Part shown: piece after piece, positions 49,673 through 62,931 of the stretch | Layout: every line of letters starts with the position of its first letter | How positions within the stretch are numbered: position 1 is the first letter of the stretch | NCBI GenBank assembly: GCA_029851415.1 | Contig: CM056741.1 | Coordinates: 174,761,021 to 174,825,020 of the forward strand | From: Eretmocerus hayati | Taxonomy: Eukaryota; Arthropoda; Insecta; Hymenoptera; Aphelinidae | Direction of reading: 5' to 3' | Length of the DNA: 64,000 bases | The notes under the pieces: generated by a model | What the model was told of the DNA's origin: nothing | Databases searched by the model: none | What the model saw: the letters and a program-made list of their open reading frames with translations, nothing else | Program-made: the position numbers and the translations under genes

Positions 49673-52600
49673 TTAACACGTTCGCTGCGACGGGTCCCAC
49701 CGGTGGGACCCGCTCACCTTTCTCTGTGTGCGGTGGTAATTAAAATCCCATTCAACCCGTTGATTGTTAATGTCCAGTATACTGGACAAGCTCTTTTCTC
49801 GATATTCCGTGATAACGCTTGATAGGAGCATTGGAAAAATCTGCAAGAAATCAGGAAATTTCTGGGTCACTATTAAATCATGTTGGCACAAGAATTAGGT
49901 CTCAATAGCATGTCGGTGAAAATTTGATCGATCATGGATCGAATTTTTTTTTGCTCTATTTGTTCGGAAATTTCCTCAGGAACACGATGGAATGTTCGAA
50001 ATTCCAGTCCGATGTTCAAAGCATGTCGAAAACCCGGATTTTGTATCAAATAATTTTTTTCTCGAATACTACTAGCCGGAGACCGGCGAAAAGTCACCAG
50101 TTTTGTCAAAGAGATCGAAAAACACACCATAGAATTTTTTCCGACCAGATCGGTTGCTGGGAAGACCTGGAAATGGGGCTCATACTTCGAGCGATATTCA
50201 CTTCTATGGCGATTTTTTAGAGGTTATGGGTCGGAGACCGATAAATACTCCCGGAAAATACGTTCCAATTGAGAAGATACACCCATATAATTTTTCGAAG
50301 CGATCGATCGCTGGGAACACCCAAAATCGACGCAATGGGAGGGCCGAAATGGGGTTTCTCTCCGATTTTTTGGAGGTTATGGCCGGGAGACCGGTGAATT
50401 CACCAGAATTATATTGTTACGTTGAAAATATAAGCACATGATTTTTATCAACCCGATCAATTGCTGGGAACACCCATAAACGAGGCAGAGGAAGGGCAAG
50501 AATGGGGGCTTTTTGCGATTTTCTGGAGGTTATGGCCAAGAGACCGGTGGATACTTCCGGAATTAGTTGCTTGGATGGGGAATCGTGCCACCGATTCCTC
50601 TCGACCAGATCGGTGGTTGGGAAGACTTAGAAAAGGGCTTCCGACTGAAAGCGATATTCATTCCTATGTCCATTCCTTGAAGGTTACGGGTCGGCGACCG
50701 ACACATACTCCAGAGGAAGGGCAAAAATGGGGGTTTTCTGCGATTTTCTGGAGGTTATGGCCGGAGACCGGTGAATACTCTTGGAACTAGTACTTGAATG
50801 GGGAATCGTGCCACAGATTTCTCACGACGGTTGCTGGGAAGACCTAGAAATGGGGTTCAGACTAAGAGCCTTATACGTTTCTATGTCGATTCCTTTGAGG
50901 TTATGGGTCGGAGACCGAAAAATACTCCAGGAGAATATTTTCCAATTGAGGAGATACACCAATATAATTTTTCGACCTGATCGATTGCTGGGAACACCCT
51001 AGATCGCGGCAATGGGGGGGGGGGGGGCGCAGGGTGGGGTTCTTGTCCGATTTTTTGGAGGTTATGGCCGAGAGAGCGGTGAATTCATCAGGGTTATATT
51101 CTTATGTTAAAAATATTTGCATATGATTTTTCTCAGCCCGATCAACAGCTGGGAATACCCATAAACGAGTCAATGAGAGGGATAGAAATGGGTTTCTCTA
51201 CGATTTTTTCGAGGTTACGGCCAGGAGACCGGTGAATACTCTCGGGACTAGTTACTTGAATGCTGGGTCGTGCTACAGATTTTCTCCGGAAAGATCGGGT
51301 GCTGGAAATACTTAGGAACGGGGCTCAGACTGAGAGCGATATCCATTTCTATGTTGACTCCGTCCATTTTCGTACTCCCGTCGCGTCGATTTTGAGTGTT
51401 CCCAGCGATCGATCTGGTCGACAAATTATATGGGTGTAGTTTTCCAAGCGGAAAATATTTCCCGGGAGTCTTTATCGGTCTCTGACCCATAACCTCCAAG
51501 GAATCGGCATAGAAATGAATATCGCTCTCAGTCTGAGCCCCATTTCTAGGTCTTCCCAGCAACCGATCTGGTGGAAAAAAATCTGTAGCACGATCCCCCA
51601 TCCAAGCAACTAATCCCGTAAGTATTCACCGGTCTCATGGCCATAACCTCCTAACAATCGGAGGAAAACACCATTCCTGCTCTTCCATTGCCTCGTTCAT
51701 GGGTGTTCCCAGCAATTCATCGGGTTGAAAAAAATCATGTGCATATATTTCCAACGTACCAATATGATCCTGATGAATTCACCGGACTCCCGACCATAAC
51801 CTCCAAGAAATCGGACGAAAACCCCATTTCAGCCCTCCCATCCCGTCGATTTTGGGTCTTCCCAGCGATCGATCGGGTCGAAAAATTATATGGATGTGGC
51901 TTTCCAATCAGAAAATATTTTCCGGGAGTATTTATCGGTCTCCGACTCACAACCTCCAAGGAATCGACACAGAAATGAATATCGCTCTCAGTCTGAGCCC
52001 CATTTCTAGGTCTTCTCAGCAACCTATCCGGTCGAGAAGAATCTGTGGCACGATCCCCCTTCCAAGCAACTAATTCCGGAAGTATTCACCGGTCTCTTGG
52101 CCATAACCTCCAGAAAATCGCAGAAAACCCCCATTCTTGCTCTTCCTCTGGCTCGTTTATGGGTGTTCCCAGCAATTGATCGGGTTGAAAAAAATCATGT
52201 GCTTATATTTCCAACGTAACAATATAATCCTGATAAATTCACCGGTCTCCCGGCCATAACCTCCAAAAAATCGGAGATAAACCCTATTACGGCTCTCCCA
52301 TTGCGTCGATTTTGGGTGTTCCCAGCGATCGATCTGGTCCAAAAATTATATGGGTGTATCTTCTCAATTGGAACGTATTTTTCGGGAGTATTTATCGGTC
52401 TCCGACCCATAACCTCCAAAAAATCACCATAGAAGTGAATATCGCTCGAAGTATGAGCCCCATTTCCAGGTCTTCCCAGCAACCGATCTGGTCGAAAAAA
52501 ATTCTATGATGTGTCTTTCGACCTCTTCGACAAAACTGGTGACTTTTCGCCGGTCTCCGGCTAGTAGTTTCCGAGAAAAAAAATTATTTGATACAAAAAC

Positions 52601-52973
52601 AGCTTTTTAGACATAATTTAAATCTTGGACTGGAATTTCGAACATTCCATCGTGTTTCTGAGTAAATTTCTGAACAAATGGAGCACAAAAAAATTCGATC
52701 CATGATCGACCCAAACTTTACCGACATTTAATAGTCGACCATTTTTGAGAAAAATAATAATAATCAAAAATTTTTCAACTCTCTAATTTTGCCATTTTTT
52801 ACGGTTTTGACCTAGTGTTTGGTGTTCTAACCATCAGAAAGGGTTTGCGAGTGCCAGAAGTCACTTCTAAAGTTAACGGGTTAATGGATCCCACCAGTGG
52901 GACCTCGAGTGGGACCCGTCACACACAGGGAAGGAACTGCGATTTCTATAATGTCACAACGAACGTGTGTCAA
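49673..52973. mobile_element. Fold-back element with TTAA end and ~155-bp unit arrays
   Basis: Left end TTAACACGTTCGCTGCGAC. The inverse of the right end reads TTGACACACGTTCGTTGTGAC. The TTAA/TCAA flanks suggest a piggyBac-like TTAA target. Both subterminal regions carry palindromic motifs: GTCCCACCGGTGGGAC inside a 22-bp perfect palindrome (49691-49712), TGTCCAGTATACTGGACA (49771-49788), and TCCCACCAGTGGGA near the right end. The interior is an inverted array of about sixteen ~155-bp units, each with GCTGGGAAnAC and GGAGGTTATGG. Eight face right (50150-51350) and eight face left (51360-52490). Outer arm positions sum to 102636. The long open frames on both strands are repeat products. No transposase is present. 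Confidence 0.8.
50098..52540. repeat. Inverted array of ~155-bp tandem units
   Basis: Anchors of the GCTGGGAA motif lie near 50155, 50310, 50462, 50614, 50831, 50988, 51149 and 51301. Inverted TTCCCAGC anchors lie near 51399, 51554, 51707, 51859, 52015, 52167, 52320 and 52475. Two alternating sub-types (GGGAAGACC and GGGAACACCC) suggest a higher-order unit of about 460-680 bp. A G run sits at 51018-51028. Confidence 0.85.
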
Positions 52974-55900
52974 CCAGTTTTTTGAGATTTGCGATGATTT
53001 TGATTCTTACAATGATGAGAATCGAGATATTTTGATGAGTCTGACCAGGTAAAAATGGTGCAAAATTAATAACTCATGAATGTTTTCATCACAAACGGAA
53101 CTGTCCAATGAATTTTCTCAACTGTAGTCTGACGTTGTATGTCATAAGCTGTAAGTACAAAACTGTTGTAGATTCGGGTTTGCATTTCGAGTATCTATTT
53201 ATCACACTGTATTTTTTTTTGACAAGTTCATATTGAGGATAACAGCAAATTGTACACTGTCAACATGACTGTGGTTAAATACTTCTTGTATCCAGGTTAT
53301 ATTCTCAATCCATTTTTCTAGATCAGTCTTAATAAAATACAACATCAACCTGTCTGCCTTGTTTAGAATCATTTCGGCTTTATAAGTTTCATCGCCTTGT
53401 AAATATATCAAGCAGAGCAGATGGTTATCTTTAGTCTTTCCAAACAACATACCGCAAGTGTTGAGATGCTAATTGAAATTTAGTAAAAAAAGCTTCTGGA
53501 GCTAAGTGGATGAAAAATTTTCTCAAACTTTCTCTGGGAAAAATTCTTTCGCCCAAACTTCTTACACCAATCTAAAAATAAATTTCTTCCGACTCTGATT
53601 ATTATAGGCGCAATGTCGGGTAGCCCCCCTCTAACATATATTGGTTTACATCAATGACGATGAGAGACGGCTGGAGTGCGTCTTGGAAATAGGGCAACGA
53701 GAGTAAAGGAAATAGTCAATGAAAAAGTGGAAAGTGTGGTAAATTTTTTTGTAGAGCTATGAAGTCTGAAAGCTGAACTTTGGAAAGTCCAAAAGTTTGG
53801 AAAAACCAAGAAATGCAAAATTACGTGAGAACGTTATTTGGAAATCAGGAATGCGGATTAGAGCGATGAAAATTTGGAAAATCAAAATTAGGAGGGACAA
53901 TACTTAGACGACCTGGAAATGTTAAACACTAGAAACAACCAGAACCTAAAAATAAAATAGTTCTGTGAAACGAATTTTGGTTGTTTCCAACTTGCGATTT
54001 CCGGGGTAATTCCAAATTTTTGCCATTCTAAATTTGCCTACCCTTCTTATCACAAACGTTTCAATACTGGCTCTTCCGTGATTCTGCATTCTGTTCGGCA
54101 TTCTGAGTTTTGGTTTTTCCGAGTTTTTAATGCATCATACTTATTGTATTATTAGATAACGTATAATTGGATTCACATACACTGCGTGTAATTCTCGCAA
54201 TCATCATTCTCGAAAGTCTGGTAAGCGTGTTTCATGCTTCTTGGACCTGTTTTGAAAGAGCATGTATGTACAAAATGATTATACGGATGTAAATGAAAAT
54301 GTGTGTTCTGAGAATTCAGAAATCTAATTATGGCTCCATGTTGATCAATTTTCAATACTTTTCTGAGAATTTATTAGAAGAACCACTGAGTTGCAGCGAC
54401 TCCTTTTACAAAGTGTAAAACTTAAATTACCAGGTAATCACGTGGCTTAACATCACATTTGGGACAAAATATTTTGATGTAGTAAACGTTTGAGTAAATT
54501 TACAATCTAATCATTTGACAAGATCGGCAGGAGGGATGAAATTTTGTATATACTCTGCGCATTGTTGAACGATGAACAGTTTGACTGTACATTCAGGTTA
54601 AATATTTGAGTTGGGTCAGGAATGTGCACAATTTGGGTGTGAACTTGACCCTATAATGTTCACAAGAGATTATCCAAAAGGTTCATTGGGATTTTGGGGA
54701 GATTTGAGTGTCAAGAGATAGACTTGCAACTTTGTACACAAACGAGGGTTGCCTCCCCTTATGCTGTACTTACCTACTCATCAGGAAGAGCATCATTCGT
54801 TCAAATACGATTCAAGTTCGTGACGTTGGTTGGGCATGAATGATTTCATGTCAATGTAATCATTATTAGCTCAATTTGCTTGGAGTTGTTTTAACATTTC
54901 TTCCAGAAATCTAAAGCAAAATTTGAAATAAATGGAGGATTCTTGATTTTTAGGCACTGGAGATAGAAAATTTTATTCTTTACTCTGATATTATTGGTGT
55001 TTCTTCCCCCCCCCCCCCCCCTCTCAATTTACAGGAAGACAAAGTCACAGTTATGCGCTGAGGTTGCAACTTTTACGTGGAGGGAAGCAAAATTTTGATT
55101 CACACGCTATGTGTGACATTCAAACTTTCGATTAATGTTAACTAGTTAATGATCATGCAATGAATGAGATCTTTTACAATAAACTTTCGTAAAAAGAAAT
55201 TACGGGTCTCACTTGAAACGGTATTTCATTCAAATTACAACGCGCATGTCATGAATTCTGATATTCATACTAGTTGGAACCAAAATGTGTACTCGCGAAA
55301 GAAAGATAGTTTCTGTACCCCAATGGAAATCGAGATAACAGTAATGAACATTGGGAAAAAATTGAAAATAGTAGATTTCGCACCGAGATTATGAGGTTGT
55401 AGCTCGCTTCTGAGGGATTGGTTTTCGTGCCAAGCCGCAGGCGAGGGTCAAAATAATCGCTCGGACTTGGGGAACCTCATGATCGAGGCGCGAATGCTAT
55501 TTTATGCAATTTTGTAAGCACCCAAACATCGGAAAATTGCATAAAATATTTTTTACATGATAATAAGTATTGTAATATTGATAATAACGTTACATTATTC
55601 TTCCTCCTCATTATCTCAGTGCCAAAAATGAGTTTTGAATCATCCAACTAATTGATCGAGTAATCCTCATCCAAAACGATTAATTCATATTCCTGTCTGC
55701 TAATTTCTTCCTCAACAGTAAAGGTACAACTGAAATTAGAAATATTCGATATCTCATAGCCACTGACCATTTGAGCTATACCACCATTCGTCCCACATCA
55801 GTCAACCATCCGTTGAGGGCGCAGCCGCCGACGCATGACAAAAATCAGCTGAGTCTCACTTTTTGGCAGTATAGGTAAAGATTCGACCAGACCATCAGCC

Positions 55901-56536
55901 ATGCATGCATCATGTGAAACTATAAACGAAGCTCGTCGCGTCTCATAGTCTGACACGATGTCTGACGTCCCCTAAGCCACAAGTATATATTGAAGATGAG
56001 AAACGTTTTAAAACGAGATGGGAATGACTCGCGCCCTCGTCAAAAATGTTTCTCCCATATGAAGAAATGTCAAAAAGCTTCTTGTGCATACGTGCATGCG
56101 TGGGATCAGTAACATGTGTTAGTAGGTGGCTAAAAAAAGTAAAAAATTCTATACGCTTCTGTAATATTTAACACCCGGAACTAGATATACACGTATAAAG
56201 ATACTTGTACAGAGATATCATCACAGACCATCGAACCTGCAAAAAGCGTCAAATGGTAAATATATACATATATATATATGTATGTATCTATGAGTATGAG
56301 TGATGTATGAGTATGACGAGATTTTGGGTATAGGCCACCCACGCAGGACGTCCGGCTATCGTAAAAAGAAAGAGAGGAAGCAACAGCCTCTCATGGTATA
56401 CATTCGTTTTTTTTTTTTAAATCAATGGTATTTTTTCGTAAGTAACTGCTTGCGCAACCAATACATTTCGTTTCGTCAAAAAAATTATAAATCTGAGCAC
56501 ATTTTTCTCGTATCTTTTATCAATTTTGATTGGGTT
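52974..56536. other. Intergenic, nothing recognised
   Basis: No supported gene. Includes a C homopolymer at about 55006-55021, the hairpin at 55498-55548, and an AT/TATG-rich simple repeat at 56262-56285. Confidence 0.4.
55498..55548. repeat. Perfect 16-bp inverted repeat
   Basis: TATTTTATGCAATTTT (55498-55513) and its exact reverse complement (55533-55548) flank a 19-nt loop. Confidence 0.85.
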
Positions 56537-57735
56537 AGGTGAGAGTGGGGCGAATAAGGACATGTTTTGCAGTGGGGCTATCTGTCAATAGTTGGAGATA
56601 GGCGCGCTACGGGACTTGAAAGTTCAACTATTGAATATATTGTAAAAAAATTTTCAGACCTCCAGGTCACCGCTTTCATAATTTTTTTTGAAGTTTGAGA
56701 AAAAAAATCTGTCCTAATTCGCCCCGCGATTTAGGACAGTTTTGGGGACAAATTAGGACATGCAGCCATTCAAAATTGAGGTATACTGCAATATTCCTTG
56801 TCTATAAGAGTAGAATTTGCTCATCAAAACACGTGATAACAATAAAGAGTAGAGAAGGAAACCCCTCCGCGACCTTTCCATCTTCGGATAGGTTCAGCGA
56901 GCGAGAGCCATTTTTGTGTCATTTTTATTTCTTATTGAAATAGGCCCTTCATTGGTGTACTATTTTCTCCAGTTATCAGCAATCGACTCGCATCTTCTTA
57001 GAGTCGGCTTTCTTTAATACTCGGCCCATGTCAACGATCCAAATGATAGCGAGCGACAATCAACCCAATATCAGCGAATCCGAGAGTGAAAATGCGTGTA
57101 AGCGAAATTTCATCAACAGTGACTTTTGACCTCTAATCTGACTCCTAGGACCGTCATTGGACATCATAACTTTATTTTCTCACCCATTTTCAATCACCTA
57201 ACTAACCCTCAAGTCCCCGCGCTTCGAAAAGTTCGCACAAATGCATACGCGCCTTGGTAGGGGCAATTATCCTTGAAAAACACTGACAAGCAATCGTTCG
57301 ATCGATTCTAGATGGGATTTAGCATTATCCTAATTCGCCCCGTCCAGTTTGTCCTAAAATCCCTCAAGCGTATTCTTCGCAAAACTAGCGGTGACTAGGG
57401 TTCAATCGGGCCAATTTTGACCCATGACATTTAAAAATCTTCGTTTTGTAATGTAGTTTTTGACCCCCAAATGGCGAATAAACTCGTCTACTTTCGCAGA
57501 AGTAGTTTGAATCTTTGCGTTCGGAAAACAAACCGCGTGAGGCCCTCAAAAAGCACCCCCGTGTCAGCGTGGACTTCCAGTATCGTTTCAGAAGGTCTTA
57601 ACACGATAAAAACCATTGTCTGTGATGGTATTAAAAGAAAATTTGCGCGGCGAAAGCCTAGACTCACCCACAACCGAGCTATCTCGCTTGTCCCAATTCG
57701 CCCCTGTCCTAATTCTCCCTACTCTCCCCTATACC
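56537..57735. mobile_element. TIR repeat of the TCCTAATTCGCCCC family
   Basis: Begins AGGTGAGAGTGGGGCGAATAAGGACA and ends with a diverged inverse, CCTAATTCTCCCTACTCTCCCCTATACC. The core TCCTAATTCGCCCC or its inverse recurs near 56556, 56711, 57342 and 57692. It may be one ~1.2-kb element or a short one (56537-56740) nested with another. A 105-codon frame at 57471-57788 has no recognisable domain. Confidence 0.6.
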
Positions 57736-59001
57736 TCAATATCTCTGCATGTCCTATAAGTGTCGATATAAACATTAGATATATGTAGATGATGGATGCA
57801 CGGATGTGGTGAAAACATACGAGACTGAGCATAAGGCCCTGCGGCTAATTTTAGGGCGCGAGGATCGAGGCGAGGATCGCCAAAAGCTATGGACCAAAGT
57901 ATTATAGTCGACACTGGGTTAAACATTTGATGGTTCTGGGAATATGGCTCGCGGATAGCCTGAATCTGTGTGATTTAAATGTGTTTTATTCCCTAGAGTA
58001 ATGCAGTGGTTGAGCTTGAGCGGGACCTGGTGCAGCACGTATCCAAAGGAATATAATCGGCCTCTCGGGACTGTAAACTTAATACTTACTGAGATGGAGT
58101 CGCGTGCGGTAAATATTTCCGCACGAGGGATCTGTTTTGAGTCAGTTGCCATCAGAGCTGGTGGTCCGGATGAAGAAAAAAATGGTATGTTGTACATTAC
58201 ATCGGTGTTTCGTGGACGCGTTCTGTTTCATGTGAGAGATTTCAAACAATTTTCAAAAAAAAACAATTTATTGGCAATTTTGACAGTTTGTCTTTTGATT
58301 GGATTTAGAAAATTGATAACTATGAAGACGTACAGATATGCTGTAGAGATTTTGAAGGACAAAATTAGGTCACCAGTTTGTAAAGCAATTATGATTGTTA
58401 CAATGACACTGATGGTTTAAGCCGAGAATTGCAGACTGATGCTATAGAAACCCATGTCTCACGGTTGATTTTCAGCAAGAGGAAATCATCGATATGGTAC
58501 ATTCAAACGCATTAGGTACACCACAGTCTGCATCATTAGAATTTATCAGGGTTTGATAATTGATCTAATTAGGCTAGAATTATCGAAAATTGAAAAAACC
58601 GGATTACCCCACGTTCATTGACTCTTTAGTTGAATGTAAATTTTTTCCTATTTCAGAGCCAAGTAAGGACTTTCGCCGGCTGGGTCTGGTAAAAACACTA
58701 AAATTTTTTTCAAATGTTGCTAATATGCAAAAACAGCCAAAAACTATTTTTGATGTTATTCCGATTTTTTATTCAGCGTAGAAATAAAATAGCTCATCTG
58801 TGACTATCTTCCAGTTTTTGAAACAAACTTCGGCGCATTTTTTGTCAAAACCAGCACTTATGAGAGTAAAAATTTTGTGAAATCATTCATCGGGCCTCTG
58901 CTTGTAGAAAATGTCCACCAAAAAAAATTATTAGTGATTTTTTGGATGACATTGGAAGTGTTCTACGTCCTGCCAGAAGAGTTATTTAGACACAATAAAA
59001 T
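57736..59001. other. Intergenic with one exon-like segment
   Basis: Apart from the candidate at 57997-58184 no feature is supported. Confidence 0.35.
57997..58184 (+). CDS. Possible 188-nt exon
   Basis: Acceptor tgttttattccctag ends at 57996 and the donor GTATGT starts at 58185. The frame through ATG 58001 is open across the segment and beyond. Its translation includes SGTWCSTYPKEYNRPLGTVN and is richer in G+C than the flanks. I recognise no domain and find no partner exon. The opposite strand is also open, which weakens the case. Confidence 0.2.
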
Positions 59002-60893
59002 AGTGATCTGAACCACCGCTCACACTATGTTGTTTCTAACTTGGCAGGGCCATTGACTCTGAATCCGGTATCGTTTTGCAACGAAAATATCGTTAATCTC
59101 GAGATATTGGAGCCAAAAGGGGAAAATTGCTGATAACTCATGAATAATGGTCTTTTGGGTCACGGAATACACATCTAAAACTATATAAAATCATCTCCTG
59201 TCTCACAAACCTAAGATATTGACTGTTACTTCAGTTTCATAAAAACAATTTGGTTTTTCGACATTCCAATTCAGTAAGAGCACAAAATTTTACGTTGAAT
59301 AGGTACTTTTGAAATATTTTGAGTGATCTTCAAAAGGTCTCCACAATGGAATGCTTTAGCACTCGACAAGGAGATAACTATCCCAACTCGCTGGCCTGTC
59401 AGACGATCTGCCGACCCACTGACCTACTAACCTGATGTATGACCCACTCACCCACCATTCTCTCGATCTGTCACATTACCCAACACTCCGTCGAACTGGT
59501 AACCTGTGGACCCATCGACCTACTGACCTGCGGCATGACCCGCCAAACCGTTGACCTGCTGGATGATCTACCGACCCACCTATCTTTTCAAATGACATAT
59601 CAACTACTAACCCCTTGGCCTGGTAACATTCAGGATGGTCAGTAGACCCACCGACCTACTAAACTGTCATATGACCCGTCAACCTATATCCGATCTACTG
59701 ACCTACTGATCTATTAATCTGACACATGACCCACCAACTTGTCAAGCTGGTGGACTCCCGGGTGACTAACAGACCCACCGGCCTACAGATGTTATTATGT
59801 GACATGTCGACCTGCCGGATCACTCCCCGATCCACCAACCTAGTAATCTGACACATGACCCACGAACCCTTTGGAATCCATTAATCTGTCGGATAACCGA
59901 CCGACTTACAGATCTATTCATCTGCCACATGGCTCCACAGACCCACTGACCTGCTTAACTGAAATATGACCACATGGCTTGCCAATCCACTGAGCTGCTA
60001 TGACTCACCTATCTACCCAATGAGCAAATGACCTACTTCACAATGACTAAGAATATGATTCACTGATCCATTGATCTGTTGACCCGTTATGTGACCTGGT
60101 GACAGATATGACAAATAGAGAGGTTGGTGGTTGTGTAGGTTATTCGTTGGGTCTACAAATCGATGGGTCATATGGCGGTATATTGAGTCAGTAGATCGAT
60201 GAGTCTATAACTCACCTGGTAGGTCCCCAAGAGGGCAGATTAGCGGCCTAAAGTGGTAGACGAATAGGGCAATCGGCCGGTAATTCATTGGTAGATCGAA
60301 GGGTTGGCGGCTCATATAACAGTGCAGTAGGTCGGTGGGTTTATTGGTCATCCGGAAGATCATCAGACCGAGCAATTAGTGGGTCGGTAAGTCATCCAGC
60401 TCGACGGGATGATGGTACGTGTGGCGGGTCAAGAGATTGGTGGGTCAGTGGGTCATACATCATGATAGTGGGTCTGTGAGTCTGCAGGTTGCCTGGCAGG
60501 CCAGCAGGTTGGGGTAGTCACCTCCTTGTCAAGTGCTGGTCTATTCCATTGTGGGATCTAGTAAAGATCACTCAAACTATTTCGAAAACATATAACTGAA
60601 CGTAAAATATCGTGCTGTTTCTGAATTTGATGTCATACAACAAAAATTCCGTAATTGAACTAAAGTAATAGTCAATATCTCAGGTTTGTGTAACAGTAGA
60701 TGAAATATACCGACGAATTCGTTCTCAGCGAAACCGAAAAATCTACATTCATTTTTAGGAATTTTTTTTCCTACCTCGTTTGACCTGCAATATCTCGAAA
60801 AATCACGCGATTGGTGCACATCGACTCTGGATTTGAAATCAGTGACCCGAAGAAACGTGAAAATAACACAATGAGAGCGGTGGTTGAAACTAC
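59002..60893. mobile_element. Fold-back element with minisatellite arms
   Basis: The outer parts are inverted copies: ACCACCGCT at 59012 pairs with AGCGGTGGT at 60876, and CCACAATGGA plus the surrounding text at 59341 pairs with TCCATTGTGG near 60550. Positions sum to about 119896. The inner parts are degenerate 10-12 bp tandem repeats, pyrimidine-rich GACCCACCGACC on the left (59390-60090) and the purine-rich inverse GGTGGGTC on the right (60115-60515). No coding capacity. The arms are diverged. Confidence 0.8.
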
Positions 60894-62931
60894 TTTTTTG
60901 TTCCGTGAGGCTGTGATAATCATTGAATTGTACTAACAGCTATTTTAATTAATTTATTATTCATTCATTTAATTCATTTTTAGATATTTTATTTATTATT
61001 TATTTAATTTATTTTTGGATCTTAGAGAAAATCCACAACTCGACCATTGGTGAAATTCAATTATCGTCCTTTGACTAGAACTACGGTCAATTTTGTGCCA
61101 TTTTTGTAAGTACTAGACAAGAATGGTATAATTGATAACCGAATGCGTGTAAGTAAGTTAGGCGCAACTGGTGAATTGTAGCCTGAGCGAAGCAAGTCCT
61201 CGGATCAAAATTACCTATACTAAGGACAGGTCGGTTCCCACCTCAGGATGCAGAAACTACGATTTTGTAATCCGCACTCAGAGCAAGGTTGTCGCTTTGC
61301 ATTCCGTCGGTGAAAAATCTTTCCTTATTATTCGTAGACCCTCTGTGGACGGATGTAGTTGAAATGTTCAAGAACGACTCATAAGTAAAGTCTATGATTA
61401 TCGTGGAGTGGACTAATTCAAAGTGAATAATTTTCCATTGAATTACATCGATAAGATGAATGTTGTTCAGGTCTGATTTTTATGACCCTCCGAGTAAAGA
61501 TGAGACTATCCAAAGACTGTGGAAATTCTAGATGGGAGCTTATCAAAACCCAACACGAAAATGAACAGACAAAGATATGAACTTTTTGCCAGTTTGAGCC
61601 TATTTACTGATAGTTAGATGTTAGATTCTCATCAAAGAGCAGGTGTAGGTATCGAGGTAGGTATCCCGTCATTTGAGAAATGACTTAAAAATTCCAGATA
61701 GTGATGATATCACAGATCAATCATAAATCTATTGGAATGACGAACACGCAGGAGGTCTTACTTACAGTCAAACTCACGTCATATTGAATTGAATCGAACA
61801 TACAGCACAAAAACCACGATAGCTCTAAACAAATAAATGTAGGCTAAATACGATATAACTACTGGAGCGTGCATGAAATGTGTTCACAAAATTTCAGAAT
61901 ACTTACTCTTTGACTAGAGACTATTGCTCGACGCAATTTTGTGGATCGTCCAAAACAATATTCGACCACGTGCTTATCCAATACCGCTTCAATTGTCCGG
62001 TCGTGATCGCCCGCGGTGATGGCATTTGCGTTGTTAAACTCGATACAGTTTCATTAAATAGATATATAGATCGTTTACTATCGAAGGCCAGAATGCGTAT
62101 AGAGATCGACTATTATACCGATGTATGGATTATAAAATGGTTGCCTACCACCCGCATCAAGATCAGCTCTTCACGCTTCGTCGACGTTGAGCCCGTTCGG
62201 TTCACGTCCTTTACACCCTATACTTATTACGTGAACTGAACAATATGGCCTTAGGATAATTCTCTATGTACCTTCAGCATCACACGTGGCTTTTAGGGAT
62301 TGCGCATCTTTTTTTGTGTGTATGTATTAAGGTCCCTGGATCGCCTGCGGATCGAGCGATGCTCTTTATACTGCGCTTAATATAAGTAAGCTCGTTACGA
62401 TTTCAGGGGTATTGTATGGCATCAAAGTGTGTGTGTACTCTTGCGCGCAAGGTGCGTCGACCCGCAAGTACTGGCTCCAAATTTCGATGATGACTTAGTC
62501 AATCACTTGAGACAGGCTTGGAAATGGCAATATTTTTTATATTCGCTTTTTGTACAGATAAGTGAGGATTTTTGATGATGAATCAAATGTGGTGTGAAAT
62601 TGGAATTTAGCTGGCTATTTACACATAGTAAAATTACATGTGATGATAAATAATTTGAGCTACCAACTCGTAGAATTCCATGCTGTTGAGATTCAGTTCT
62701 TGTAGACTGTATTTCTGAGCTGAGTTAAACAATTTACTCCGATAAGGCATGCATCATCTCTATAGAAGCCGAAATTATTTCCTTTTACCTGGGCCATCAA
62801 AACTGTTTGAAATGTTTTTTACTTATCAACGCATTTTCAACCTCTTTTCGAGGTTATTCTGCCGGGCCTACAATTTAAGGTGCGTTCCAAACCACCGAAG
62901 CCACTGAAAAGCACTTATGAAAATTCACATT
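60894..62931. other. Intergenic, nothing secure
   Basis: 60949-61017 is a low-complexity TTTAATTTATT run. A 119-codon frame at 61880-62239 (plus) is unrecognised and of a length expected by chance. Confidence 0.35.

Noticed and set aside
50154..52482. Several 60-117 codon frames on both strands with similar proteins
   Set aside because: They are translations of the ~155-bp inverted repeat units, equally open on both strands, without any known domain.
58001..58420. 139-codon frame as a complete gene
   Set aside because: Only its first part is coding-like and ends at a good donor; the rest is AT-rich chance frame.
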